Source of the DNA: Halospina denitrificans
GTDB taxonomy: Bacteria; Pseudomonadota; Gammaproteobacteria; Pseudomonadales; Oleiphilaceae
Direction: 5' to 3'
Assembly: GCF_004364635.1 (NCBI RefSeq)
Contig: NZ_SOAX01000005.1
Coordinates: 1 to 64,000, forward strand
DNA length: 64,000 nucleotides
Below the pieces are notes generated by a model, which saw nothing but the letters and a program-made list of their open reading frames with translations, was not told where the DNA came from and ran no database searches. Below are positions 44,595 to 53,610 of the stretch, one piece after another. Numbering within the stretch: the first letter of the stretch is position 1; every line of letters starts with the position of its first letter. Made by a program: the position numbers and the translations under genes.

Positions 44595-46190
44595 ATGTCT
44601 CAGTACAGAAAGGACATTGAAGAGATCTCCGCGCTGCGTGACAGCCAGGGCAAGACCTGGAATCACATCACGCCGGAATACGTCGCGCGCATGCGCGCCC
44701 AGAACCGCTTCCACACCGGTCTGGACATTGCCAAGTACACCGCCAAGATCATGCGTGAAGACATGGCGGCGTACGACAAGGACCCGTCCAAGTACACCCA
44801 GTCACTGGGTTGCTGGCACGGTTTCATCGGCCAGCAGAAGATGATGGGCGTCAAGCGTCATCACGGCACTACCAAGCGCAGCTACCTCTACCTCTCCGGC
44901 TGGATGGTCGCGGCCATGCGTTCCGAGTTCGGTCCGCTGCCCGACCAGTCCATGCACGAGAAGACAGCCGTACCGTCTCTGATCGAGGAGCTCTACACCT
45001 TCCTCAAGCAGGCGGACGCGCGCGAACTCAACCACCTGTTCCATGACCTGGACGAGGCTCGCGAAGCGGGCGACAAGGCCAAGGAAGAGGAAATCATCAA
45101 CAAGATCGACAACTTCGAGACCCACGTTGTTCCGATCATCGCCGACATTGATGCCGGCTTCGGTAACGAGGAAGCGACTTACCTGCTGTCCAAGAAGATG
45201 ATCGAGGCAGGCGCCTGTGCCATCCAGATCGAGAACCAGGTTTCTGACGCCAAGCAGTGCGGTCACCAGGCTGGTAAGGTTACCTGCCCGCACGAAGACT
45301 TCATCGCGAAGATCAACGCGGTTCGGTACGCGTTCCTGGAACTGGGTGTTGATGATGGTGTCATCGTTGCCCGTACTGACTCCCTGGGCGCTGGCCTGAC
45401 CCACAAGATTCCGGTTTCCCAGGAGCCCGGCGATCTGGCGTCCATCTACACCTCCTACCTCGATACCGAGCCGGTCAAGTCCGCCGAGGATGTTCAGGAA
45501 GGTGACATGGTCATCAAGAAGAAGGGTGAGCTGCACCGTCCGAAGCGTCTGCCGAACGGCCTGTACCAGTTCCAGGAAGGCACCGGCGAAGACCGCGTGG
45601 TTCTGGACTGCATCACCAGCCTGAAGAACGGCGCGGACCTGCTGTGGATCGAGACCGAGAAGCCGCACGTCGGCCAGATCGCGGGCATGGTCAACCGCAT
45701 CAAGCAGGAAGTGCCGGATGCGAAGCTGGTCTACAACAACAGCCCGTCCTTCAACTGGACCCTGAACTTCCGTCAGCAGGTGTTCGATGCGTGGAAGGAA
45801 GAAGGCAAGGATGTGTCCCAGTACGATCGTTCGGACCTGATGAACAGCAAGTACGACGATACCGAGCTTGCTGCGGAAGCGGATCGCTGGACCCAGAACT
45901 TCCAGAAAGATGGTGCGCGTGAAGCGGGCATCTTCCATCACCTGATCACGCTGCCGACGTATCACACGGCTGCTCTGTCCACTGATGAGCTCGCCAAGGG
46001 TTACTTCGGTGAGGAAGGCATGCTGGCGTACGTTCGCGATGTTCAGCGTCAGGAGATCCGCAAGCAGCTGGCGTGCGTTAAGCACCAGGACATGGCCGGT
46101 TCCAACATCGGTGATGACCACAAGGAATACTTTGCCGGCGAAGCTGCTCTGAAGGCGGGCGGTAAAGACAATACCATGAACCAGTTCTAA
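44595..46190 (+). CDS. aceA: Isocitrate lyase
   Basis: Glyoxylate shunt enzyme splitting isocitrate into succinate and glyoxylate. The 531 residues are those of the long Pseudomonas-type class. The active-site motif is KQCGH (220-224), with Cys222 as catalytic base. The codons are strongly biased towards C-ending, suggesting high expression. A terminator follows at 46236-46265. The gene stands alone with its own 93-bp upstream region. Confidence 0.97.
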   Translation: MSQYRKDIEEISALRDSQGKTWNHITPEYVARMRAQNRFHTGLDIAKYTAKIMREDMAAYDKDPSKYTQSLGCWHGFIGQQKMMGVKRHHGTTKRSYLYLSGWMVAAMRSEFGPLPDQSMHEKTAVPSLIEELYTFLKQADARELNHLFHDLDEAREAGDKAKEEEIINKIDNFETHVVPIIADIDAGFGNEEATYLLSKKMIEAGACAIQIENQVSDAKQCGHQAGKVTCPHEDFIAKINAVRYAFLELGVDDGVIVARTDSLGAGLTHKIPVSQEPGDLASIYTSYLDTEPVKSAEDVQEGDMVIKKKGELHRPKRLPNGLYQFQEGTGEDRVVLDCITSLKNGADLLWIETEKPHVGQIAGMVNRIKQEVPDAKLVYNNSPSFNWTLNFRQQVFDAWKEEGKDVSQYDRSDLMNSKYDDTELAAEADRWTQNFQKDGAREAGIFHHLITLPTYHTAALSTDELAKGYFGEEGMLAYVRDVQRQEIRKQLACVKHQDMAGSNIGDDHKEYFAGEAALKAGGKDNTMNQF

Positions 46191-46235
46191 GGACGGGTTC
46201 TGGTATTTGCTGACCTTTATAGGTTGGATTTGAAG

Positions 46236-46265
46236 CCCTCATCGGTTTTCCGGTGGGGGTTTTTT
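46236..46265 (+). terminator. Rho-independent terminator of aceA
   Basis: A 10-bp stem including two or three G-U pairs (46236-46245 with 46250-46259) with a TTTT loop is followed by six T residues, 46 bp behind the aceA stop codon. Confidence 0.85.
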
Positions 46266-46344
46266 GTTTTCTGGGCAGTGGCTTGGGCCTATCGCTAGGA
46301 TAGGGCGTATATTGGGAACTGATTTAGACTGACAGTTTGGTGCG

Positions 46345-46456
46345 GAAGGAGGACGGGTAAGGCTTTCCAGGAACCGCTTTGAATACGTCCCTGTACGCTG
46401 CGCTTCCGCCATCCATGGCTCCAGAGCTTCCTGGAAAGCCTTACCCGTCCTCCTTC
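46345..46456 (+). repeat. Palindromic dispersed element, copy C
   Basis: A perfect 29-bp inverted repeat (46345-46373 with 46428-46456) encloses a 54-bp core that matches copies A and B. The core includes TACGTCCCTGTA and CCATCCATGG. The outer arm sequence is unique to this copy. It lies in the 303-bp interval between aceA (after its terminator) and msrA, in the same orientation as copy A relative to the window but with plus-strand neighbours. Confidence 0.92.
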
Positions 46457-46493
46457 TCGTGATTCCGGGGTTATCCAACTTTGGAGAGTCGTT

Positions 46494-47138
46494 ATGTTTG
46501 GTTTGTTCAATACTGAAAAGACTCGGATGGTCGGGCCAGATGAGGCGCTTCCGGGGCGGGACGAGCCGTTGGAGGTTACTAATCGCCATGCGGTCCATGG
46601 GAGGCCAATCAAGCCTCCGTTCCCGGAGCACTGCCAGGATCTGATAGTGGGTATGGGGTGTTTCTGGGGTGCTGAGCAGCAGTTCTGGGATATGGATGGG
46701 GTCTACACGACGGCTGTGGGGTATGCCGGGGGGTATACGCCGAATCCGACTTACGAGGAGGTTTGTACGGCTAGGACTGGGCACACGGAGGCGGTTCGGG
46801 TTATCTATGATCCGGAGCAGTGTTCATTGGAGGAGCTTCTGAGGGTGTTCTGGGAGTCGCATGATCCGACGCAGCAGATGCGTCAGGGGAATGATGTGGG
46901 GACGCAGTATCGGTCGGCGATTTATGTGCCGGATGAGGCGGCTTTGGCTCTGGCGGAGGCATCGCGGGAGGCTTATGAGGCTGAGTTGTCGAAGGTTGGG
47001 CTGGGGCCGGTGGCTACGGAGCTGCGCCAGGGGGTGGTGTTCTATTACGCGGAGGACTGGCATCAGCAGTACCTGCACAAGAATCCCGGTGGGTACTGCG
47101 GGCTGAAGGGGACCGGTGTGGCGTGCCCTCGGGCATAA
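46494..47138 (+). CDS. msrA: Peptide-methionine (S)-S-oxide reductase MsrA
   Basis: Repairs methionine sulfoxide in proteins. The 214 residues match E. coli MsrA (212). The active site GCFWG holds Cys56, and two resolving cysteines lie in the C-terminal GGYCGLKGTGVACPRA. The codon usage is unlike the neighbours: G-ending codons (GAG, GGG, CGG, ACG, TCG) dominate, with several rare ones. It follows palindromic element C. Confidence 0.95.
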   Translation: MFGLFNTEKTRMVGPDEALPGRDEPLEVTNRHAVHGRPIKPPFPEHCQDLIVGMGCFWGAEQQFWDMDGVYTTAVGYAGGYTPNPTYEEVCTARTGHTEAVRVIYDPEQCSLEELLRVFWESHDPTQQMRQGNDVGTQYRSAIYVPDEAALALAEASREAYEAELSKVGLGPVATELRQGVVFYYAEDWHQQYLHKNPGGYCGLKGTGVACPRA

Positions 47139-47141
47139 AAA

Positions 47142-47162
47142 ACCCCCGTACGGTGACGGGGG
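47142..47162 (-). terminator. Rho-independent terminator of the gene at 47202-47621
   Basis: A 7-bp GC stem (47143-47149 with 47156-47162) is followed on the minus strand by six T residues that run into the msrA stop codon region. It terminates the minus-strand gene, 40 bp behind its stop; on the plus strand no T tract follows. Confidence 0.75.
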
Positions 47163-47201
47163 AGGAGGGGTAGGGCTTAAGGAGACGAGGCCCTGGAGGT
47201 G

Positions 47202-47621
47202 TCAGCCGTTCTGGCTGTCCTCGTTTTCAGTGTCCTTCGCTGCCGCGACAAAGCGTGCGCGGGCGCTGCGAAGTTGTGCGATCAGTGCCTGGAGGCGGTC
47301 GTACGCCTGCTGGCGGTAGTCCTCGATCATCGGCTTGAGATCGTTGGTGTAGGATGCTTCGACCCTGTTAAGGACATAGGCCGAGGTCATGTGCGCATTC
47401 CATGAGAACTTTTTCCGCGCATCGTAGGTTGCCGCGTCCACGCTCAGCATGAGGTCGCGGAAGGAGGGATTCTTCTCCCGGATATCGCGGATCATGCCGG
47501 TGATGGACTGTTCCTGTGAGTTGTCAGCACCGAGCTCCTTCAGGATACGCTGAAGCTCCTCGTTGGCCTTCTGCCACTGCTGTGTGGACTGTTCCTGAAG
47601 CTTGCGTGTCAGTTCACTCAT
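47202..47621 (-). CDS. Helical hypothetical protein (phasin-like look)
   Basis: A 139-residue hydrophilic protein predicted by eye to be almost all amphipathic helix, with Gln/Glu/Arg-rich ends. It resembles phasins only in general character, and no PHA genes lie here. The ATG at 47621 has AGGTGA upstream; a GTG at 47630 is also possible. It has its own terminator and lies downstream of a perfect 11-bp inverted repeat (47694-47728). Function unknown. Confidence 0.65.
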   Translation of the reverse strand: MSELTRKLQEQSTQQWQKANEELQRILKELGADNSQEQSITGMIRDIREKNPSFRDLMLSVDAATYDARKKFSWNAHMTSAYVLNRVEASYTNDLKPMIEDYRQQAYDRLQALIAQLRSARARFVAAAKDTENEDSQNG

Positions 47622-47693
47622 AGGATTCACCTGCCTCTGTGCTGGTTTCTCTGCCTTAGCGCTATCGCTCTGTAACGCCAGGATCTGAGCCCA

Positions 47694-47728
47694 GATTAGG
47701 GTGAAAAATTAGAATAATCACCCTAATC
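47694..47728. repeat. Perfect 11-bp inverted repeat between gcvP and the 47.2-kb gene
   Basis: GATTAGGGTGA (47694-47704) pairs with TCACCCTAATC (47718-47728) around an AT-rich 13-base centre. No T tract follows on either strand. It could be an unusual gcvP terminator or an operator for the next gene on the minus strand. Confidence 0.6.
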
Positions 47729-47740
47729 CGAGTAACGGCT

Positions 47741-50620
47741 CTAGTCCCGGTAGGCTTCGGGGCTGGGGCAGCTGCAGATCAGGTTGCGGTCGCCGTAGAC
47801 GTTGTCCACCCGATTCACGGCGGGCCAGAACTTGCTGGCACGTACCGCCTCGGAGGGGAATACGGCCAGTTCCCGGCTGTACGGGCGATTCCACTCATCA
47901 TCCACCAGGTCCGTCTGGGTGTGCGGGGCATTCACCAGCGGATTGTTGTCGGCGGGCCATTCGCCGGCTGCAACCTGGTCGATTTCCCGACGGATTCCCT
48001 TCATGGCGTGGATGAAACGGTCCAGCTCCTCGAGGGATTCGGATTCCGTCGGCTCGATCATGAGCGTGCCCGGGACCGGGAAGGACATGGTGGGCGCATG
48101 GAAACCATAATCCATCAGGCGCTTGGCAACATCCTCCTCGGTAATACCTGACCAGTCCTTGAGCGGTCGCAGGTCCAGGATGCACTCGTGGGCGACGCGA
48201 CCATGCCGGCCCCGGTAAAGGACGCTGTAGTCCTCCTGAAGGGCGTTGGCAATGTAGTTCGCGCTGAGGATGGCGACCTCGGTGCTGTGCTTGAGGCCGT
48301 CCCGGCCGAGCAGGCGATTGTACATCCAGGTGATCGGCAGGATGCCGGCCGAGCCGTAGGGCGTGGCGGCAACCGCGCCCTCGGCATCACCGGTGTCCCC
48401 GTGCCCTGGCAGGTAGGGCGCCAGGTGGCTGCGTACCCCGATGGGCCCCATGCCCGGACCGCCACCACCGTGGGGGATGGCGAAGGTCTTGTGCAGGTTC
48501 AGGTGGGACACATCCGAACCGACCAGCGTCGGCTGCACCAGGCCCACCTGGGCGTTGAGGTTGGCGCCGTCCATGTAGACCTGTCCGCCGTGATCGTGAA
48601 TGATCTGGCAGAGGTCTGCAGCGCCTTCCTCGTAGACCCCGTGGGTCGAGGGATAGGTGATCATGCAGGAGGACAGGTTGTCCCCGGCCTTTTCCGCCTT
48701 GGCGCGGAGGTCATCCAGGTCCACGTTGCCTTCGCTGTCGCAGTCAACGATGACCACCTTCATGCCCATCATGGCTGCGGAGGCCGGGTTGGTTCCGTGC
48801 GCAGAGGCGGGGATCAGGCACACATTGCGGTGGCCTTCGCCCTGGGCCTGCTGGTAGCGACGGATTGCGAGGAGTCCCGCGTATTCGCCCTGGGCGCCTG
48901 AGTTGGGCTGCAGGGAGAAGGCATCGTAACCGGTGATTTCCTGCAGTTGCTCATCAAGCTGCTGCAGCATTTTCTGGTAGCCGCGGGTCTGGTCCGCCGG
49001 TGCGTAGGGGTGGATCTCCGCGAATTCCGGCCAGGTGATGGGTTCCATCTGCGCGGCGGCGTTGAGTTTCATGGTGCAGGAGCCCAGTGGGATCATACCG
49101 TGCACCAGGGAGAAATCCCGGTTTTCGAGCCTGCGGATATAGCGCAGCAGCTCGGTCTCGCTGTGGTAGCGATTGAATACCGGATGGGTCAGGACGGCGT
49201 CCTGGCGGCGCATGTCCTGGGTAATTCCCGTGCTGGCGCCGCTGGTGATCAGGGCATCGAGTTCCGTTACGGACTGGCCATGGCCGCTGCCGAGAACGAT
49301 ATCGAACAGCAGGGCAACGTCTTCGCCGCCGGTGGTTTCATCCAGGCTGATGCCGACGCGGCCATCCGCCAGGCGCCGCAGGTTGCAGCCTGCCTTATGG
49401 GCACGGTCATGGACACTGTCGTCGGCTTCGAAGCTCAGGGTGTCAAAATACCGCTCCTGTGGCTTGAGGCCACCGGCCCTGAGGCCTTCGGCGAGGATCG
49501 CAGTGAGTCTGTGCACCCGTTCCGCCTGCTTACGCAGCCCTTCGGGACCGTGATAGACCGCGAAGAAGGCTGCCAGGTTGGCCAGCAGAGCCTGGGCGGT
49601 GCAGATGTTGGAGGTGGCCTTCTCCCGGCGGATGTGCTGCTCCCGCGTCTGCATCGCCATCCGGAATGCCGGTTGGTCGCGGTTGTCCTTGGACACGCCG
49701 ATGATTCGACCCGGAACCATGCGTTTGAGGTTGTCCCGGGTGGCAAAGAAGGCCGCGTGGGGACCGCCGTACGCCATCGGAACGCCAAAGCGCTGGGCGG
49801 ATCCGAAAACGATGTCCGCACCGAGTTCGCCCGGAGAACGCAGGAGCATCAGGGCGAGGAGGTCGGATGCGACCGAGACCATGGCGCCCTGGTCCGATGC
49901 GGTCTTGATCAGCGCCTCGAGATCCGGAATGTTGCCGTCGGTTCCCGGGTACTGGAACGCGGCCCCGAAGGGCTGGTGGTTGCCGATCTCGTCCGCGGGC
50001 GCAATCACCAGGTCAATATCCATGTAGGCGGCGCGGGTCTTCAGGACGTCCAGAGTCTGCGGGTGGAGGTCCTCGGCGGCAAAGAAAACGTTGCTCTTGT
50101 TGCGACGGTTACCGCGTTTGCACAGGGCCATGGCCTCGGCGGCGGCGGTTGCTTCATCGAGCAGGGATGCGTTCGCCAGATCCAGACCGCTCAGATCCAT
50201 GACGACCTGCTGGAAATTCACCAGCGACTCCAGGCGACCCTGGGAAATCTCTGGTTGATAGGGCGTATAGGCGGTATACCAGGCCGGATTCTGCAGCACG
50301 TTGCGCTTGATAACCGCTGGAATGCGAGTCGGATAGTACCCCTGGCCGATAAAGCTGCGATTGACGGTATTCTCCCGCGCGATTTCCTGCAGCTCCGCCA
50401 GGGCCCGGTCTTCGGTACGCCCCTGGTCCATGTTGAGGTCATTCGGCATGCGAATGTTTTCGGGAATGATCTGGTCAACCAGCTCATGCACGGAGGAAAG
50501 ATCCAGTGTACGCAGCATTTCGGACTGGTCACTGGCACCGGGGCCAATATGGCGATCACTGAACGGTCGTTTGTTCAGCTGTGAAAGCGTGGTGCCCGCC
50601 AGGGGGGACTTCGCATTCAT
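47741..50620 (-). CDS. gcvP: Glycine dehydrogenase (decarboxylating), P protein
   Basis: PLP-dependent P protein of the glycine cleavage system. The 959 residues are the fused single-chain form. The PLP-binding Lys711 is in [18 protein letters not shown], followed by the glycine-rich strip. The start has AGGAGG upstream. It lies 17 bp downstream of gcvH and is transcribed with it; gcvT lies on the opposite strand across the XRE-cupin gene. Confidence 0.97.
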   Translation of the reverse strand: MNAKSPLAGTTLSQLNKRPFSDRHIGPGASDQSEMLRTLDLSSVHELVDQIIPENIRMPNDLNMDQGRTEDRALAELQEIARENTVNRSFIGQGYYPTRIPAVIKRNVLQNPAWYTAYTPYQPEISQGRLESLVNFQQVVMDLSGLDLANASLLDEATAAAEAMALCKRGNRRNKSNVFFAAEDLHPQTLDVLKTRAAYMDIDLVIAPADEIGNHQPFGAAFQYPGTDGNIPDLEALIKTASDQGAMVSVASDLLALMLLRSPGELGADIVFGSAQRFGVPMAYGGPHAAFFATRDNLKRMVPGRIIGVSKDNRDQPAFRMAMQTREQHIRREKATSNICTAQALLANLAAFFAVYHGPEGLRKQAERVHRLTAILAEGLRAGGLKPQERYFDTLSFEADDSVHDRAHKAGCNLRRLADGRVGISLDETTGGEDVALLFDIVLGSGHGQSVTELDALITSGASTGITQDMRRQDAVLTHPVFNRYHSETELLRYIRRLENRDFSLVHGMIPLGSCTMKLNAAAQMEPITWPEFAEIHPYAPADQTRGYQKMLQQLDEQLQEITGYDAFSLQPNSGAQGEYAGLLAIRRYQQAQGEGHRNVCLIPASAHGTNPASAAMMGMKVVIVDCDSEGNVDLDDLRAKAEKAGDNLSSCMITYPSTHGVYEEGAADLCQIIHDHGGQVYMDGANLNAQVGLVQPTLVGSDVSHLNLHKTFAIPHGGGGPGMGPIGVRSHLAPYLPGHGDTGDAEGAVAATPYGSAGILPITWMYNRLLGRDGLKHSTEVAILSANYIANALQEDYSVLYRGRHGRVAHECILDLRPLKDWSGITEEDVAKRLMDYGFHAPTMSFPVPGTLMIEPTESESLEELDRFIHAMKGIRREIDQVAAGEWPADNNPLVNAPHTQTDLVDDEWNRPYSRELAVFPSEAVRASKFWPAVNRVDNVYGDRNLICSCPSPEAYRD

Positions 50621-50637
50621 GGGATACCTCCTAGAAT

Positions 50638-51030
50638 TCAGGCTTCGTCGGCGACCATCTGCTGGTACCGATCGGCGGACAGCAGCTCGGAAAGCTCGTC
50701 CGGATTCTCGAGCTTGATCTTCACCATCCAGCCATCGCCGTAGCAGTGCTCGTTAACGGTTTCCGGTGCGTCTTCCAGCGCTTCGTTAGTGCTCTCAACG
50801 ACCCCGCTGACCGGCGCGTAGATGTCGGATGCTGACTTGACGGACTCGACGACCGCCAGTTCCTCGCCCTTGGCAATGGTCTGCTCTTCCTCGGGAAGCT
50901 CAACAAACACGACGTCGCCCAGCTGGTCCTGCGCATGGTCGGTGATACCCATGGTGACGGTGCCATCACCGTTGTCGCGGATCCATTCATGGCTGGGGGT
51001 GTATAACAGTTCCTCTGGCGTCGCTGTCAT
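50638..51030 (-). CDS. gcvH: Glycine cleavage system H protein
   Basis: Lipoyl carrier that shuttles the aminomethyl group between P, T and L proteins. The 130 residues have Lys65 in the lipoylation motif [15 protein letters not shown]. The ATG at 51030 gives the usual N-terminus ([13 protein letters not shown]). It is acidic. The promoter lies in the 95-bp region shared with the divergent regulator gene. Confidence 0.96.
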   Translation of the reverse strand: MTATPEELLYTPSHEWIRDNGDGTVTMGITDHAQDQLGDVVFVELPEEEQTIAKGEELAVVESVKSASDIYAPVSGVVESTNEALEDAPETVNEHCYGDGWMVKIKLENPDELSELLSADRYQQMVADEA

Positions 51031-51102
51031 TGGTCCGTCCTCGTATGGTTGTGGTTGACTCTGTGTTAGATTAACAATGGATTTTCTCAGAAACAACGTA
51101 AA

Positions 51103-51116
51103 TTTCCGATAGGAAA
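51103..51116. promoter_or_regulatory. Candidate operator TTTCC-N4-GGAAA (regulator/gcvH side)
   Basis: The 14-mer TTTCCGATAGGAAA has perfect 5-bp arms. It sits 10 bp upstream of the XRE-cupin gene start, in the region shared with the divergent gcvH. A nearly identical 14-mer precedes gcvT (51773-51786), which suggests a common regulator. Confidence 0.65.
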
Positions 51117-51125
51117 CACACGACG

Positions 51126-51761
51126 ATGCCGCAAGACCGCCATTATGCCGGTGATACGATTCACGAATCACTGCAGGTTCATCAGGGAGAAACCGAAGCA
51201 ACACTGCAGCCTCTCAAGCTCGGAGAGCGCGTCAAGGCGCTGCGCCTCGGCCAGAGCCTGACCCTGGAGGAGGCCAGCAAGCTGACCGGACTCGCGCGTT
51301 CTACCCTGTCCAAGATCGAGAACGAGCAGATTTCGCCCACCTTTTCCGTCGTGCACAAGCTGGTTCATGGGCTGGGAATCGATCTGCCCCAGCTTTTTTC
51401 AGAGCCCTCTTCCGGGGCGCAGCCCAGTGGCCGGCGTGATATAACCCGTCGCGGCGAAGGTCGCCCTCACCCCACGGCAACCTACGAGCATGAACTGCTG
51501 GCGACGGATCTGAGTAACAAGAAAATGGTCCCCTTCACGACCCGGGTAAGGGCTCGTCATTTCGAGGATTTTCCGGAATGGATCCGGCATGACGGCGAGG
51601 AGTTTCTCTATGTGCTTTCCGGGAGCATTCTCTTCTATACGGAATTCTATGAGCCGGTGCGGCTGAACGCCGGGGATACGGCCTACTACGACTGCACCAT
51701 GGGGCATGTTCTGGTCTCTGTCAGCGAGAGTGATGCGGAAGTACTCTGGGTAACGGCATAA
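51126..51761 (+). CDS. XRE-family regulator with C-terminal cupin domain
   Basis: A 211-residue transcription factor. The HTH (LGERVKALRLGQSLTLEEASKLTGLARSTLSKIENEQISPTFSVVHKLVHGLGI) lies at about residues 34-87. A cupin domain (about 130-208: EDFPEWIRHDGEEFLYVLSGSILFYTEFYEP) likely senses a small ligand. It sits between gcvH-gcvP and gcvT. Operator-like TTTCCGAT-GGAAA dyads lie upstream of it and upstream of gcvT, so I infer that it regulates glycine cleavage. The ligand is unknown. Confidence 0.85.
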   Translation: MPQDRHYAGDTIHESLQVHQGETEATLQPLKLGERVKALRLGQSLTLEEASKLTGLARSTLSKIENEQISPTFSVVHKLVHGLGIDLPQLFSEPSSGAQPSGRRDITRRGEGRPHPTATYEHELLATDLSNKKMVPFTTRVRARHFEDFPEWIRHDGEEFLYVLSGSILFYTEFYEPVRLNAGDTAYYDCTMGHVLVSVSESDAEVLWVTA

Positions 51762-51772
51762 CGGAAATTTTG

Positions 51773-51786
51773 TTTCCGATCGGAAA
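51773..51786. promoter_or_regulatory. Candidate operator TTTCCGATCGGAAA upstream of gcvT
   Basis: A perfect 14-bp palindrome 79 bp before the gcvT start. An extra half-site CGGAAA at 51762-51767 forms a second dyad with 51773-51778. It shares all but one position with the site upstream of the XRE-cupin gene. Confidence 0.65.
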
Positions 51787-51865
51787 TACGGCAAGATAGC
51801 AGGAAACAGTGCCCGGAAATGCATTCAGACGGGCACCTTCGGTAATAAAGACAGGAGTACAGGGC

Positions 51866-52990
51866 ATGGCAGGCGATGACGCAATGCTGACGACACCACT
51901 GACACCATTGCACCAGGAACTGGGTGCGCGGATGGTTCCGTTCGCGGGTTACAGTATGCCGGTTCAGTACCCGGCCGGGATCAAGCAGGAACACCTGCAT
52001 ACGCGCAAGGCGGCGGGTCTTTTCGACGTGTCCCACATGGGGCAGGTCTGGCTGACCGGGAACAACGTGGATGAAGCCCTGGAGAAGCTGGTGCCCGCGG
52101 ATATCGTCGGGCTGCCTGTTGGGCGGCAGCGCTATGCACTGCTGACCAGCGAATCCGGCGGTATTCTGGACGACCTTATGATCAGCCGCCACGAGGATGG
52201 TTTTTATCTGGTAGTCAACGCGGCCTGCCGTGATGCCGATATTGCCCACCTTCGGGCCGGACTTGGTGATTCCGTGACACTGACGGAAATGACCGATCGT
52301 GCCCTGATCGCGTTGCAGGGTCCCAAAGCGGAATCGGTGCTGGCAGAGCTGCAGCCGAAAGTCGCCGAGATGACCTTCATGGACAACTGGCAACTCAGCC
52401 TGATGGGCGAGCCCGCCATCATTTCCCGCAGTGGTTATACCGGCGAAGACGGCTATGAGATCTCGGTCCCGGCCTCCATTGCCGAGGATCTGGTCCGGCG
52501 CCTGCTCCAGGCGGAGGACGTTGAGGCGGTTGGCCTTGGTGCCCGTGATTCGCTTCGTCTTGAAGCAGGGCTTTGCCTGTATGGCCATGACATCGACACG
52601 GAAACAACACCGGTGGAAGCCAACCTGATCTGGGCGATTGGTAAAGCTCGGCGCGCGGACGGCGAGCGGCCTGGCGGTTTCCCGGGTGCCGAGCGGATTC
52701 TTGAGCAGATTGCACAGAAATCAGCAGCGCGAAAGCGGGTTGGATTGACGGGGCAGGGCAAGGCACCGGTACGTGAAGGCGCTCTGCTTTACAGGGTTGG
52801 TGGTGAAACGCCCGTCGGCACCGTAACCAGTGGCAACTTTGCGCCCAGCGTCGAGGCGCCCGTGGCAATGGCTTACGTGGATCGTGAGCTGGCTGAACCG
52901 GGGACGGAACTTGAGGCGGATGTGCGCGGCAAGCGCCGCCCGATGACGGTTGCGAAGATGCCCTTCCTGCGGCCGGGTTATCAGCGCTGA
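51866..52990 (+). CDS. gcvT: Glycine cleavage system T protein (aminomethyltransferase)
   Basis: Transfers the methylene group of glycine to tetrahydrofolate. The 374 residues include the folate-binding start (VPFAGYSMPVQY), GLFDVSHMGQ and the C-terminal barrel. The ATG at 51866 follows ACAGGAG; an upstream frame start at 51809 is less likely. It lies downstream of the XRE-cupin gene and a TTTCCGATCGGAAA site. Its end overlaps the convergent ribE by 10 bp. Confidence 0.96.
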   Translation: MAGDDAMLTTPLTPLHQELGARMVPFAGYSMPVQYPAGIKQEHLHTRKAAGLFDVSHMGQVWLTGNNVDEALEKLVPADIVGLPVGRQRYALLTSESGGILDDLMISRHEDGFYLVVNAACRDADIAHLRAGLGDSVTLTEMTDRALIALQGPKAESVLAELQPKVAEMTFMDNWQLSLMGEPAIISRSGYTGEDGYEISVPASIAEDLVRRLLQAEDVEAVGLGARDSLRLEAGLCLYGHDIDTETTPVEANLIWAIGKARRADGERPGGFPGAERILEQIAQKSAARKRVGLTGQGKAPVREGALLYRVGGETPVGTVTSGNFAPSVEAPVAMAYVDRELAEPGTELEADVRGKRRPMTVAKMPFLRPGYQR

Positions 52991-53601
52991 TCCGCCGGCG
53001 GCGCCAGGTTCATGCGCTTGAGCGTGTCGACAATGGTCTGGGTCTGGTGGTCAATTTCAATATTGACCACATCGCCCGGGGCCAGGGAGCCAAAGCGCGT
53101 CGCCCGTAGGGTCTCCGGAATCAGGTAGACACAGAAGCCGGAGTCGGTCAGTTCAGCGACCGTCAGGCTCGCGCCGTCTACCGCGATGTAGCCCTTGGAA
53201 ACCAGATACTCCCGCCATTCCGGCGGCACTGAAAAGCACAGGTGGCGATTGTTGTCCGGCGTCTCCAGTGAGGTCAGTGTGGCCACGCAGTGAACATGAC
53301 CGGAGAGCAGGTGCCCGCCGATCTCGTCGCCGATGCGGGCGGCGCGTTCGACATTGACCTCCGCACCTTCCGTCAGGTTGCCAAGGGTGGTGACGCGCAG
53401 TGTTTCCATCATGACATCGAACCAGGCCAGGCTGTTGTCCTGGTCCGTAACAGTGAGGCAGGCCCCGTTGACGGAGACCGATGCGCCTCTCTGGATGCCG
53501 TCAAGCAAGCCTCCCGGGAAGCGTAACGCGATCCGGTTCAGGCCCGTTGCGTGCTCAATCCGTTCGACACTGGCTTTCGCCTGGATAATACCGGTGAACA
53601 A
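52981..53601 (-). CDS. ribE: Riboflavin synthase, alpha subunit
   Basis: Converts two lumazine molecules to riboflavin and a pyrimidine. The 206 residues consist of two lumazine-binding repeats starting MFTGIIQA and, in the second half, the HLLSGHV region. Translation starts at a TTG (53601) with GAGGA upstream. No other rib gene is near and no FMN riboswitch is visible upstream. The 3' end overlaps gcvT by 10 bp. Confidence 0.96.
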   Translation of the reverse strand: MFTGIIQAKASVERIEHATGLNRIALRFPGGLLDGIQRGASVSVNGACLTVTDQDNSLAWFDVMMETLRVTTLGNLTEGAEVNVERAARIGDEIGGHLLSGHVHCVATLTSLETPDNNRHLCFSVPPEWREYLVSKGYIAVDGASLTVAELTDSGFCVYLIPETLRATRFGSLAPGDVVNIEIDHQTQTIVDTLKRMNLAPPADQR

Positions 53602-53610
53602 GTCGATTCC

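Noticed and set aside
48947-50584. Long (545-codon) open frame on the plus strand
   Set aside because: It is exactly antisense to gcvP, and its translation has no recognisable family or plausible start context. It arises from the GC-rich codon pattern of gcvP.
51762-51865. Glycine riboswitch upstream of gcvT
   Set aside because: The interval is too short for even a single glycine aptamer with its expression platform, and I see no aptamer-like conserved stretches. The dyad TTTCCGATCGGAAA looks like a protein site.
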